Assembly (NCBI RefSeq): GCF_042453785.1
Contig: NC_091667.1
Coordinates: 21,193,501 to 21,257,500 of the forward strand
Source: Malus domestica
Taxonomy: Eukaryota > Streptophyta > Magnoliopsida > Rosales > Rosaceae
Direction of reading: 5' to 3'
Length of the DNA: 64,000 nucleotides
Shown: positions 1 to 11,916 of the stretch, piece after piece
How the letters are laid out: each line of letters begins with the position of its first letter
How positions within the stretch are numbered: the first letter of the stretch is position 1
Position numbers and translations under genes: made by a program
The notes under the pieces: model-generated
Told to the model about the DNA's origin: nothing
The model's input: only the letters and a program-made list of their open reading frames with translations
Databases searched by the model: none

Positions 1-713
1 TTCATCTAAACCTATTTCGTAAAATTGTACTTATTATTATTTTTTAGATGAGAATATCCACGTAATTTAGCGAGAGTAAAACAAATCTTCTTGTATTTTT
101 TTGGAAGAGGTACTCATTAATTGATAAATCCACATATGCTAACCTAGTGTTCTTTGTTCAATTCTTAATTGTTTTTATGTATCAGCTGCATGCTGCAATC
201 ATTGAACTGGATACCAAGATCAAGAATGATAACTCATTGACCAAAAAATGATGAAGATTATAGCTCTAGTTGGCCACTGGCGTTGCATATAATCCTTTTA
301 AAGATGTAGTACGTACATTTATTTACTAAACCGAAGTCAACTGGATGTAAACCATGTTTTGGTGCCTCTTTATTGACTTCTTAGTCTCTTGGGTTATGAT
401 TTTGATAAAGACTTTGTAATCAATTCCATGTGTAAGTTTACATTCATTATGTTGTTCGTAATCATAGGTATACTAGGCTAAATTGGTAGTTTCTTAATGT
501 TCTGGATGTGAAAATTTTTGTTTCTGGGTATTTGAAGTTTTTCATTGCAGTCGGGCGTAATGAGAGCAAAAAAGAAGTTGCCTAAGAGAGAGGAGGTTCT
601 TCGGCGTATCTAGCAGGTGCCTTTTTCAAAAGGATGAGAAGCATGTATATATATAATAACATATGCAAATAAAATTGCAACTTGGACTGCTAAGGTTTAG
701 CCTTCAATCAAAA
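1..713. other. Intergenic DNA, no gene seen
   Basis: AT-rich sequence with no convincing ORF, splice-linked coding frame or RNA gene on either strand. It could be the flank or a 3' part of a gene lying to the left, but no protein similarity is visible. Confidence 0.5.
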
Positions 714-1290
714 TTACAGATGTGGTGCATCCAAGTTTCAGAAATAGTGTTTTCAGTTTCATAAATAGTCAGTTTTAGAAATAGCGTATATATTTTTAGT
801 TTCATAAATAGTCGGTTTTTAGGAATAGCATACTCGTTTTCAGTTTCATAAATAGTATACCTTTGTTGAGTTTCATAAATAGTTTGTTTTATAAATAGTG
901 TACCTGTGTTGAGTTTCATAAATAGTCAGTTTCAGAAATAGTGTATCCGTGTTGAGTTTCATAAATAGTTAGTTCTAGAAATAATTTAGTACCCATGTTT
1001 AGTTTTAGAAATAGTAATAGTACCAGTGTTCAATTTGAGAATTTGTGATAGTACCTGTGATCAATTTTAGAAATAGTTATGTTCAGTTTAATGCATAGTA
1101 CCAATACTTATTTTAAGAAATAGTAATAGTACTCGTGTTCAGTTTCAGAAATAATCAGTGTTAAGTTTCAAAAATAGTATAGTATTCGTGTTCAGTTTCA
1201 GAAATAGTTAGTTTAAGAAATAATGAGGGTGGGAGAGAGGGTGTGTTTATGTTTAAGAAATATTCAGTGTTTAGTTTATAAATAGTTTAT
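714..1290. repeat. Degenerate minisatellite of AGTTTCATAAATAGT-like units
   Basis: Short units of the type AGTTTCATAAATAGT and AGTTTCAGAAATAGT recur more than a dozen times, often paired and separated by spacers such as GTACCTGTGTTG. The spacing is irregular (about 15-50 bp), so this is a decayed, higher-order minisatellite. A 71-codon minus-strand ORF here only reflects the repeat and is not called as a gene. Confidence 0.75.
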
Positions 1291-1605
1291 ATGTGAAATT
1301 TATATTAATCTTACTTTGATTCTATAAATATTTCAACAAGCATTTCAACACGATTTTGTTTTTGAATCTTCCTCAATCTAAATCCTTCTCAATTCAATTT
1401 CTCTAATTTGGTTTACTAGTTTATAAATTAGTAAATAAGCAAATATTCTTTTTCATTTTAGTTCCTTTAATTTCATTTATAAATTTTTATGCACGCCATA
1501 AATGTAGTTGAAGCTCCTAAGCCCCATCACGCAAAAATAAAATACATAACTTGGCCCAATTTTCCTATCGAGATTTAACCAATTTAATTTTAATTATATA
1601 TGATT

Positions 1606-1775
1606 GTTATTTGGTATTACGGTCTAGTGGTATTCCTCTTCACTTGTAAGTGAGAGGTCTTAGGTTCAATTTTCACCAAAGGCGAATTTGAACCATATTA
1701 TTGCTAGACCATTGTGAAACTTAGCCTTCCTCCCCCCCTCTTAGTGTAAAAATATTGTTTGTTTAAAAAGAATAA
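1606..1775 (+). mobile_element. tRNA-derived SINE with 15-bp target-site duplication
   Basis: Seen: a tRNA-like head with an A-box-like stretch (GGTCTAGTGGTATT, from 1622) and a B-box-like stretch (GGTTCAATTTTCACC, about 1663), followed by a tRNA-unrelated body and an A-rich tail. The 15 bases TAATTATATATGATT occur at 1591-1605 and exactly again at 1776-1790, flanking the unit directly, which is the signature of LINE-mediated retroposition. The B box has drifted from GGTTCGANNCC, so pol III activity may be weak. I recall closely similar SINEs in apple and pear sequence; the family name is not claimed. Confidence 0.88.
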
Positions 1776-1790
1776 TAATTATATATGATT

Positions 1791-2510
1791 AATGTTCTGC
1801 AAGTAAAAGAGTATATGACTATGGGAAATAAATGAGGAATATGTTGAGTGGGTTCTAAATTTAATTACTAGAAGATAGCATATAGATGGGAAGGAAGGAA
1901 GAACTTCTCACATCATATGCATTCAAACCAAAAATAGACCTTAAGGGGAGGAGATGCAAAGGGAAGCAATTTGTGCCATGCTAAAAAATACCTGACAAAC
2001 CTCTTGCTATACGCCATGCACTTTTCTCTATCAGTGTCAATTTTGTTTTCGAGTTTTGTCGGAAATCGGGTTAAATGAAAGAATGTTTGAGTAAGAGAAA
2101 TGAGTGAAGTTGTTGTCATTACTTTCTATGGTGTTTGAGACTGAACCAAAATAACCTACATTATTTATGAAATTGAACCAAAATAACCTACATTATTTCT
2201 GAAAAGGGAAGAAAACATGTAGTTAATGAACCAATTTTTCATATAGAAGTAGTGCAAAAACACATTATTTCTAGAACTGAACTATTTCTTCATTATGAAT
2301 TTCCAAATTTAACCTTAATGACAAGCCTTTGAGAGTTTAATCTTTGCTATGCTCTCTCCCCCGTTTCTTCATGACATGACAACGATCTCCTTTCAAAGGA
2401 GAGGAGAGGAGAGGATAGGAGAAGAGAGATAGTTGTCTTATCAACGAACATTCGGATACTGCCGTCACTGTTACCTCGGATTCATGCCGGCCCAAAATGA
2501 ATTGCAGGAC
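1791..2510. other. Intergenic DNA with a 32-bp tandem duplication and GA-rich run
   Basis: No gene is supported. Two copies of a 32-bp unit containing TGAACCAAAATAACCTACAT lie at 2142 and 2174. A purine-rich GGAGA microsatellite runs at about 2395-2430. The last five bases (AGGAC, 2506-2510) are the probable left target-site duplication of the next element. Confidence 0.5.
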
Positions 2511-3952
2511 TGATAGGATTTTTACTGCTTATGTGAATGCGATAAAAATCTTCTATTTTACTTGCAAGAATCACAAGGTTGTTGTAGTATAAACGGATTT
2601 TGCAAGGTCATCTCCACAGGGATTATTAAATAACTCGAACTAATCAGATTTCATTTAATTATTGTAAAGTAGAAATTGAAGTGATTGATTTTAAAACCTA
2701 ATTAAAATAAAAACGAATTTATTGAATTAAAATAAACAATCTGCAATATTAGGATTAGAGAGAAGAAAACAGTTTTGAGAAAATCAAATTAAGAAAGCAC
2801 TAGGGTTCCACCATCACCTAGCAATCCTATGAATTTTTACCAATTACTTATGATCTACACATGCCACTTTGAAGGTTAGATTTTCCTAATTCATATTCTA
2901 CTTGGAACCTCCAACATAGAACGTATATCTAACATGCAACCCGTCCGGACGTTCGGATCAAATCTAAACATGAAAGACTCATTATGCTTTATGAAAATCC
3001 TTTGAAAAACCATGCAATCCTTAAGATGTGATATTCATCTTAAGAGAAATTACAATTATTAATCACAAGAAGCCAGCGTCAATTTCAGGGAACCTTCCGA
3101 CCAAAATTGCATCAAATTACTTTTCTAAAGATCCTAATGGTGATCAGGCATTAAGACAATTAGATAGTTTTTATCCCGGTGATTAACAATTCAAAATATG
3201 CATGCAATCAATCATAAGCAATTAAATAAAAATCACATATTCATGCTAAGGCTCAAGGCTTCGCCCTAGCAAAAGAAATTAGTTCCACATATTCATAATT
3301 GAAATCATAGAAAATATTCTTAAGAAAAGGATTGAAAACACCTTCAAGTAGAAAATCTTCAAAACCCTAGCACTTCTCTCTGTCTCCAATATTGCATAAA
3401 ATAAAAGTGTTCTTTAAAACTGTAGACGGCCAAGCAATATATCTGCTAAGCCCCCCACACAAACCCTAGCAAACTAAAATTAATAAAAACCCTAAATAAA
3501 AATAGTAAAATTCGTCTAAAATCTGAACAGCCACGTTTTGGCCCATAAGCTGCTCCAAAACTGGCCCAATATAGCTGGATTTGATGTTTGGAATATTCTG
3601 AACACTTTTCCAGAAGGCCACGAACCCATCCGAGGTCATCTTGGGCTCCAAAAACGCAATTTAAGCCCAAAAACGTCATTTTCCAGCACTGCGCACTGCT
3701 TCTTTATTTCATCGCCAGAAAATAACCGCTTGGCGGAAAAATCCCAAATTTTGATACGATCAAGCTAAGTGACTCACGAACGTCCTCCAACTGGAATTAC
3801 TCCAAAATTCGTCCATTTGGTCCTGTTTTGCTCCAGAGGAAGTCGAAAGTCCTATATTGAAAATACAATTCAAAGTATCAAAATTCTTCCAATATATTAA
3901 CCAAAATATACTAAGATTAGGGTAAAATATATAATATAAAATCTACTCATCA
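2511..3952 (-). repeat. 3' LTR of the outer Athila-like element
   Basis: 1442 bp, starting TGATAGGATT and ending CTACTCATCA on the plus strand. By eye it differs from the partner LTR at only about three positions, all transitions (near 3413, 3528 and 3686). Short overlapping ORFs inside both LTR copies are not genes. Confidence 0.95.
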
Positions 3953-4879
3953 AATACCCCCAAACTTAGCTTTTTGCTTGTCCTCAAGCAAAACAAGACT
4001 CAACCAAAAATAAAAACTTAACAAACTAGACAACTAGCTCAATTTAACTGACAAAAATTTTCACCTTTAAAGTTGCAATCCATAGCAAATTTTAAAAACT
4101 AGAACATCTTTTCAAAAGTTCCAACCAATCCCACCACAGAGTCTAAGCCATTTAGAATCAATTAGAAAAGAATTTACAAACTTCCTTTGGTGTAAAGTGA
4201 ACCAACATAATTAAGGAGACTCGACTAAAACCCTTACCTCTCGTCCTTATTTATTTCACACATAGTAACTTTAAATATAACTCTCTTTCTTTTTCTTTTT
4301 TTTATTCTTTTTCGCTTTTTTTTTTTTTTATATATAACATTTTTTTTCTCCAGTAACAGTAGTGGTCGTGCAATGTCGGTTTACTTAAGCTTTCGATCCA
4401 ACCCATGTAGCGAGCTTTAGGTCAATGACTCCCAAACCACTAGGGCTTTAGGGCACTAGGTGTAGAACACCCCTAAGGACTTATTAACCCGAGCTGAAAA
4501 GGCTACGAAACCAACTAACCACCCTGCCTCATGCCAAAACTCTACCGTTTGACGCGAGAATCACTGCTGATTAGGCAGGACTGGCCCGGTTACTAGGCAG
4601 AACCTCGGGTGAGACAATTATTACTTTATTTATTTTTTTTTTCACACTAATAACTGACTTTACTTAAAATAAAAAATAAAAAATAAAAATAAACTTAGAC
4701 TAAAAGCAAGTATTTCAATCTCACTCCCCACAAACCATGTTGGTGTGATGTGCAAAGTTCAAAGTATAATTCATGAATTAGTGTCTAAGCAACGATAAAT
4801 AGAAAAGACTCTAATGTGGGATTAACTTTCACCATGTCCATTTGTTCCAATGTTTAAAATAATCTATGGATATTAACTT
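3953..4879 (-). other. 3' internal segment and polypurine tract of the outer element
   Basis: On the minus strand the sequence next to the LTR reads GCTAAGTTTGGGGGTATT, a purine-rich tract in the position of a plus-strand primer, as is usual in Athila-like elements. The rest is non-coding, with poly-T and AT-rich runs at about 4280-4345 and 4620-4690. The segment ends at the nested insertion; 4875-4879 (AACTT) is that insertion's left target duplication. Confidence 0.75.
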
Positions 4880-5400
4880 TGTTTGTACCATACTTGACCA
4901 ATCCCGAAACTACCGAGCACCGGCTAACGCTATACTGTCAAGGACCCAGAAGAGTTCCCCTCCGACCAGGAGGCCAATCACTACTCGACACGTGTCAAGA
5001 TTAGAAACCAATCAGAGCGCAGCACGTGTCGACATCAAGAACCAATCATAACATGACACATGTCAATGTGACAAAGCTACAAGTTTTTCTATAAATAGGG
5101 GTCATTCCCCCACAATATTGCCTAATGCCATTTTGTGTTAAATCATTCACAAGAACTCACTAAATTGAGAGCTTGATCCTTTGTACTTGTGTAAGCCCTT
5201 CACTACTAATAAGAACTCCTCTACTCCGTGGACGTAGCCAATTTGGGTGAACCACGTACATCCTGTGTTTGCTTCTCTGTCTCTATTCATTTACGTACTT
5301 ATCCTCACTAGTGACTGAAGCAACCAAGCAACCAAGCGAAGGTCACAAAACCTGACACTTTCTGTTGTACCAAAGTCTTCGCTGATTTTGTGCATCAACA
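4880..5400 (+). repeat. 5' LTR of the nested Tat element
   Basis: 521 bp, TGTTTGTACC...GCATCAACA. It differs from the 3' LTR at three positions, all transitions (near 4925, 5007 and 5252). It contains a TATA box (5090-5097), CCAATCA motifs and three GACACRTGTC-type motifs upstream of the TATA box. Confidence 0.96.
4987..5097 (+). promoter_or_regulatory. LTR promoter: repeated GACACRTGTC motifs plus TATA box
   Basis: TATAAATA lies at 5090-5097. Upstream are GACACGTGTC (4987-4996), GCACGTGTC (5022-5030) and GACACATGTC (5055-5064), with CCAATCA boxes between them. CACGTG/ACGTGTC cores are G-box/ABRE-like sites bound by plant bZIP and bHLH factors. Stress or ABA responsiveness is an inference. 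The same layout is repeated in the 3' LTR (TATAAATA at 19518-19525). Confidence 0.6.
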
Positions 5401-5401
5401 T

Positions 5402-5419
5402 TTGGCGCCGTCTGTGGGA
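5402..5419 (+). promoter_or_regulatory. Primer-binding site of the nested Tat element
   Basis: TTGGCGCCGTCTGTGGGA follows the 5' LTR directly. TGGCGCC is complementary to a tRNA 3' end (GGCGCCA). The TGGCGCCGTCTGTGGGAA motif is typical of plant Tat-type elements; I do not assign the exact tRNA species. Confidence 0.8.
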
Positions 5420-5506
5420 ACGACACTTATTCCTACTCTCTTCAGCTGTGTCAAGCTGGTTTCTATCATTCGTACACTTTCTTTTGACCAGGCATCCCTC
5501 TCCAAC

Positions 5507-8500
5507 ATGGGAAGCGAAGGAAGCCACAGCACACAGAATGACACCCCCCTTGCACATAGTGCGAAACAACGAAAGAAGGAAGGAAAACGAGTTCTTCTTC
5601 AAGCTAAAGTCGATGAGTTGGAAGCTCAGAACAACAAGATAGCAATGAGGAATGAGGTCCTCCAGGAGCAATATGAGAAGCTCTTCGAGACACTCCACGA
5701 AGCTAGGCAAGCTCAGACACGCGAGCTTGTTGCCCCCGTGGAAGTCAACCATCAACTGGGTGCCCTCCAACATGGAGGGTCACATGCATTCGACATAGAT
5801 ATCCCTGATAGGGAACAGATTACCCCTCGACTTGATAATCAACATGAGGCTTCTCTTAACCCAGTTGCTTCGACCCGAACCATGAGAAGTGGAGGGAGAC
5901 ACCTCTTTACTGAAGGGGCAGAAGGATCGAAAGCCGTCTTTCGCGATTGTCGGGATTTCCTGAAGCAACGTCGAGAGAATTCCATCCATATAAGCTCAAA
6001 GATTAATGACCCAAGGATTTCTGAGAGACTCGGTCCCCTGCCACGGCCCAAGCCGGCCACCAATTTGGGGAAGGGGCAACAAGTCCCAGAGAGACATGAG
6101 GGTACAGGGGACTCAGAGGTGTTCCGACAGACATACCCTGGAAGCCAGTACAGCGAGTCCAGGGAAAAATCACATGCCCTTGATCAAACCTTCCTAATTC
6201 CAAGAGGAGATGGAGATTTACGAAAGAAAGCTCCAGTGACACATAACTCCGCTCAGGACCCCCTTGTCCTACAACTTCTTGAGGAAGTAAACAAGTTGAA
6301 GGCTGAACGTCAGGCTGAAATACCTGACTGGAACCAACCCAGGCCTGGCCCTCTTACAAGGAGGATCCTCAACACCCCCCTTCAAGCAAAGACAAAGCAA
6401 AAGCTTGGCTTGCAACTTTATACTGGAAAAGAGGACCCGATTGAGCACCTTAACCTCTTTGAGTCCACCATGGCATACCGGATGCACACCGACGAAGAGC
6501 GATGTCTTCTCTTCCCCTCCACCCTCTCTGGTGGAGCTCTAAATTGGTATTGTCGTCTTACACCTGAGACGGTAGACTCATTTGAGGAATTGAGGAAACT
6601 ATTTGTTTCCCAACACATTTTCCAAACCGATCGCTTGCACTCTGCAGATGACTTGTACACTATCCGCCAGAAGCCAGACGAGTCATTACGTATGTATGCT
6701 GGCCGCTTCAGCCATGAATACTCCCGGTGTGCCGAGGCAGATGACAAGACTGCCCTCAAAGCCTTCACGGCAGGCCTACGTGATTGTTTCTTTAAATACA
6801 TGATCAATGCCAATACTTGGAAGACTTACTCTGAGGTGATGGCGCAGGCTTATAACCATGCCTCCGCCGAGGCAAAGACATATCAGGAGAAACCCCCTAC
6901 AACCATCATTTATCAACAAGTGGGAGGTGGAAGCCAGACTCACCTAAATGAGAAGACCTCGACTTCCCAAACAGCAGTGGCACCTCCCCATGCCTTGCAT
7001 AATGCTTCACCGAATCAACAGACATATCAATTTCAAGGCAAGAGGAAGGATTTCCATCCTCACCACTCTCCTTTCAGTAAAAAGAGTAAGGGACACTATC
7101 CCGATAACCAAGGGTATCGCCACAATAACGCTCGCCCCCAGGCAGTCAATGCAGTGGGTCAAACCCGCGTCAAGATACCCCCTACCCCAAGGTATGAGAC
7201 ATACACGCCCTTGAATGCCACATGCGCGGCCATTTACCCCAGCATAGCTCACCTGATACCAAAGCCAAAGCCGAGGCACCCAGATTACACGCCCCCGAAT
7301 AACGCGGGCATGTTTTGTTGCTACCATGAGCATAACGGCCATGATAGCGAGAAATGTATCATCCTCCGTGATCGTATTGAAGCTTTGGCACGAGAAGGAA
7401 AAATTGATCAATTCCTTCTTCACCCTCAAAGGGATAACCGTAACCAACGCCAGGTGAATGTCATATATTCCATAAGTGGCGGCACACCCATATCTGAATC
7501 TTCCAATAGGGCCATGAAAAACAGTGAACGAAGTCTGAGGCCTGGTCACCAAGTGTTTCACGTGGAAGACATCAGGGGAGGGAAGTATCAAAAACCTAAC
7601 TGGGATCCGATATGTTTCTACCCTGAGGAAGAAAGAGGTATCATCTACCCTCATAACGACCCATTGATCGTGGAGGCTCACATAGCCAACTTTGATGTTC
7701 GACGAATCCTCGTAGACACGGGGGCTTCGGTCAATATCATGTTTGCCGAAGCTTTCAGGGCACTCAGTGTAGCTGAACACTTGCTCGATCGCTCGATTTC
7801 TCCTCTGATAAGCTTCTCCGGTGATATCGTGCAACCCTTAGGGAGCATACATTTACCCTTTACTATTGGTACAGGCCCTTACACGGCTACCATTACCACT
7901 AACTTCCTAGTGGTTGACTGCCCAACGACATACAATGTCATCTTTGGGCGCATAGGCATCAATGATCTCAAGGCTATGGTATCCACGCATATGCTGTTGA
8001 TGAAATTTCCAACCCCCCATGGCAACAGCTACATCAGAGGAGATCAGCTTAGTGCACGATCATGTTACAACACTTCAGTTAAGCAACAACACTTGCCCGG
8101 ACCCAAGGAAACCCTGTCTGTACATGACCAAGTCACAAAGACCAGCCTAGATGAAGCGAACTTGGATCTTCCTGATAGCAACAATCAACCCGATGATCCT
8201 CGAGATGACTCTTTCACCCAGCAAGCCCAACCTGCTGAAGAGTTGGAGAAGGTACCTATCTCAAGAGATTATCCAGATCGCATGGTGAAGATTGGCACCA
8301 CATTGTCACCACCCCTTCGGTTAGCATTGATATCTTTTTTGAAAGAGAACACTGAAGTCTTCGCCTGGTCATACGAGGACATGCCAGGCATCTCTCCCGA
8401 TGTCATCTGTCATCGTTTGAGTATTGACCCCAAGATCAAGCCGGTGAGACAGAAGCGAAGATCTTATGACGCTGAACGATACGAGGCAATGAAAGCAGAA

Positions 8501-11500
8501 GTTGAAAAACTCAAAGGCATAGGCTTTGTCCGCGAAGTCAATTACCCGACATGGGTAGCAAATGTGGTCCTTGTTAAGAAAAATCCGACCAAAGAAAGTC
8601 TTTTGCTTCAAAAGGTCTTGTGGAGAATGTGTGTTGACTACACCGACCTAAACAAAGGGTGTCCGAAAGATAGCTTCCCTCTTCCTCTTATTGACAGACT
8701 TATAGACTTTACGGCCGGGTGTGAACTCCTGAGCTTCATGGATGCTTACTCAGGATACAACCAAATCCTCATGAACCCTTCGGATCAAGAACACACAGCC
8801 TTCACTACCGACAGAGGACGATACTGCTATAAAGTCATGCCTTTCGGCCTAAAGAATGCAGGAGCGACTTATCAGAGACTAGTCAACTCAATGTTCGCCG
8901 AGCAGATTGGGAAGAGCATGGAAGTTTACGTTGATGATATGTTAGTCAAGAGCAAACATGCTAACCAACACATCACCAACCTATCTGAAACTTTCACTAT
9001 TTTGAAGAGGTATCGAATGAGGTTAAACCCCAACAAATGTGCCTTCGGCGTAGGCTCTGGCAAATTCTTAGGTTTCATGATTAGCCAACGAGGCATTGAA
9101 GCTAATCCCGAGAAGATCAAAGCAATCCTCGACATGAAGGAACCGGTAACTTCAAAGGACATCCAGAGCCTTACTGGCAAGGTGGCAGCCTTAACCAGGT
9201 TCATTTCTAAGGCCACAGACAAATGTGCTCCCTTTTTTAAAGCACTTAAGGGAAGTAGGAAGTACATTACATGGACTGATGAATGTGCCGAGGCATTCAA
9301 AAACCTCAAGGAGTACATGAGTAAAGCCCCTCTACTCTCCAAGCCCGAGGTAGGAGACATTCTCATTATCTACCTATCGGTATCAGCTTCAGCCGTAAGT
9401 TCCGTTCTCATTCGAAAGGATGGGAATATTGAGCGACCTGTCTACTACGCTAGCAAAGCCTTACAAGATGCGGAGACACGGTACTCTAACATTGAGAAAT
9501 TGGCTCTGGCATTGGTCATGTCTGCTCGAAAACTCCGCCCTTACTTCCAAGCGCACTCCATCATCGTGCTTACCAATTATCCTCTTCGACAGATACTCCA
9601 AAGTCCTGACACTTCAGGGCGAATGATCAAATGGGCAATAGCGTTGGGTGAGTTTGACATCTCCTACCAACCAAAGCCAGCTGAGAAGGGCCAAGCAGTG
9701 GCAGACTTCATTGCCGACTTCACATATCCGGTTGACATTGCTTCTACACCTGAAGCAGTGGCTTCATTACCCCCGGAAGCTCAGAAGATAGAACCAACAA
9801 CCCCAGCATGGAGTCTGTATGTTGATGGCTCATCCAACCAACAGGGCTGTGGAGCGGGACTAGTCTTGACTACACCCGACAAAGTAGCAATGGAGTATGC
9901 TCTTCGTTTCAAATTCAAGGCATCAAATAATGAGGCCGAGTATGAAGCCCTTCTAGCAGGATTACGTTTGGCCAAACACCTCGGGGTTAAACAAATTGAT
10001 ATTTTCAGTGACTCCCAATTGGTGGTCAACTAGGTTACCAACAACTTTGATGCTAAGGACAGCTCCATGGCAGCATATCTTGCGCAAACACAACTTTTGC
10101 TCAAGCACTTCCACTACCAGATCACCCAAGTTCCTCGAGCGGCAAACAGTCATGCAGACGCCCTGGCTCGCCTCGCCTCGGCTGTGGAAGACAAGATTGG
10201 AAGAAAAATTCATGTCGAACTGTTGGCAACACCAAGCACCATGGCCGCAGAAGTATGCAACTTACAACAGGGGGATAGTTGGATCACCCCGATCTATAAT
10301 TTCCTTGCTCATGGCACCCTCCCAAATGATAAAGTCCAGGCTAAGCAAATTCGATACAAGTCTACCCGCTACCTGATCATCAATGATCAACTCTATAAGC
10401 GAGGTTTTAGCCTGCCATACTTAAGGTGTCTTACGCCTGCCGAGGCAAAAATCGTCATTCGGGAAATACATGAGGGAGTCTGTGGAGATCATGCTGGATC
10501 TCGGTCCCTAGCACACAAGACTTTTCGCCAAGGATATTACTGGCCAACACTCCACCAGGATGCCATCAAAGTATCCCGCTCATGTGACAAATGTCAACGA
10601 TATGCAACTATTCCTCATTCCCCTCCAGAGCCTCTTACTCCTATGATCAGCCCTTGGCCTTTCGCCCAGTGGGGACTTGATTTGATCGGCCCAATGCCGG
10701 CAGGGAAAGGAAAAGTCTGTTACGCAGTCGTTGCAGTGGACTACTTCACAAAGTGGGCCGAAGTAGAACCCTTGGCAACCATTACTGAGGCAAAGATAGA
10801 AGACTTCGTGTGGAAGAACATCCTTTGTAGATTCGGCATTCCCAATGCGATAGTCACTGACAATGGGCGACAGTTTGACAACAAGAAGTTCAGGTTGTTC
10901 TGCTCTAAGTTCAACATCAACTTATGCTTTGCCTCTCCAGCTCATCCCCAGTCTAATGGACAAGTTGAGGCCATCAACAAAATAATCAAGCGCACTTTGA
11001 AAACCAGCTTGGACAAAGCTAAAGGCTGTTGGCCAGAATTTGTACCCCAAGTTCTTTGGTCATATCGCACTTCATATCGGACTTCAACAGGAGAAACTCC
11101 ATTCTCACTTGCCTTTGGCACAGAGGCGGTTGTCCCTATTGAGCTCGAGCAAGCAACATTCCGAGTCCAGAACTACATTCAAAGTGAAAATGACAAACAA
11201 CTCACCCTCAACTTGGATTTAGTCGAGGAACACAGAAACCAAGCTCACTTGAGGAATGTCGCCTACAAGCAGCGCATCTCCAACTATTATGACTCTAGGG
11301 TCAAGCCTCGTTCTTTCAAAATAGGAGACTGGGTCTTAAAGAAAAGATTACTCTGCGACAGAGTCCCGAGTGAAGGCACACTTAGTCCAAACTGGGATGG
11401 ACCGTATGAAGTCATTGGCATCAGTTGCCCTGGCTCTTACACACTTAGAAGCTCCGATGGCAAGACCCTTGGCCATCCATGGAACGCTGATCACTTGAAG

Positions 11501-11515
11501 TACTACTACAAATAG
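5507..11515 (+). pseudogene. gag-pol polyprotein of the Tat element, one premature TAG
   Basis: One frame of 2003 codons from the ATG at 5507, interrupted only by TAG at 10031-10033. That ATG is preferred over an upstream one (5390) lying in the LTR/PBS. Order: coiled-coil N-terminus; retrotransposon gag domain (about 6400-6870); zinc-knuckle-like Cys/His motif (about 7313-7355); aspartic protease DTGAS (7715); reverse transcriptase with FMDAYSGYNQ and YVDD (8927); RT-linked RNase H (about 9350-9600); a second RNase H with YVDGSS and DSQLVV (about 9815-10170); integrase with HHCC zinc finger (about 10460-10600) and DDE residues in VDYFTKW, TDNG and NGQVEA. Catalytic motifs look intact. The TAG sits where CAG (Gln) fits the frame, in the second RNase H. 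Confidence 0.95.
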
Positions 11516-11916
11516 ACTCACGATGTACAAGTGTTGAGCTATAGCCGTTCGGCATCCTATGTAATGAAGGCCATTTGGCAATGAATTCAATAAAGAGGTA
11601 ATTTAGCCAACTCAGCCCTCACTCTTTTACATTCCTAGCAATGGAACACTCAAGTGTTGAAACCTCAAAGCAGATATATCCAACACGAAACAAAATCTAA
11701 GTATGTGTCGACAAGACTATACAAAGAAAGGAACAACCAAACAAGGGCTTATATCCAAACAATAGATCTATTCATACATAGCCAAACATGCATTAATAAT
11801 AGTGCAAACACTCATAAACACCTAAAATCCAAAACTCTCAAGCTTATAACATGGGCACATGTTATACACACATCAGACTACTACATCCAGAATACATGCA
11901 GCTAGTAAAGACACTG
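11516..11916. other. Spacer between the convergent pol and antisense gene
   Basis: About 400 bp with no supported coding frame, between the pol stop (11515, plus) and the stop of the antisense gene (11917, minus). Transcripts from both strands would converge here. Confidence 0.5.

Noticed and set aside
1616-1680. A tRNA gene
   Set aside because: Only A- and B-box-like parts are present. No acceptor stem pairs around it, and it belongs to a SINE with target duplications.
3446-3768. Small genes in the LTRs (also at 24117-24439)
   Set aside because: Identical overlapping ORFs on both strands in both LTR copies, with no domain or codon bias. They are chance frames in LTR sequence.
5390-5506. 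An upstream start for gag-pol
   Set aside because: The ATG at 5390 lies in the last bases of the LTR and the frame would translate the primer-binding site; the ATG at 5507 starts the gag-like protein.
7007-7834. A 275-codon minus-strand ORF inside gag-pol
   Set aside because: It is antisense to the intact gag-protease frame, with no recognisable domain; a shadow frame.
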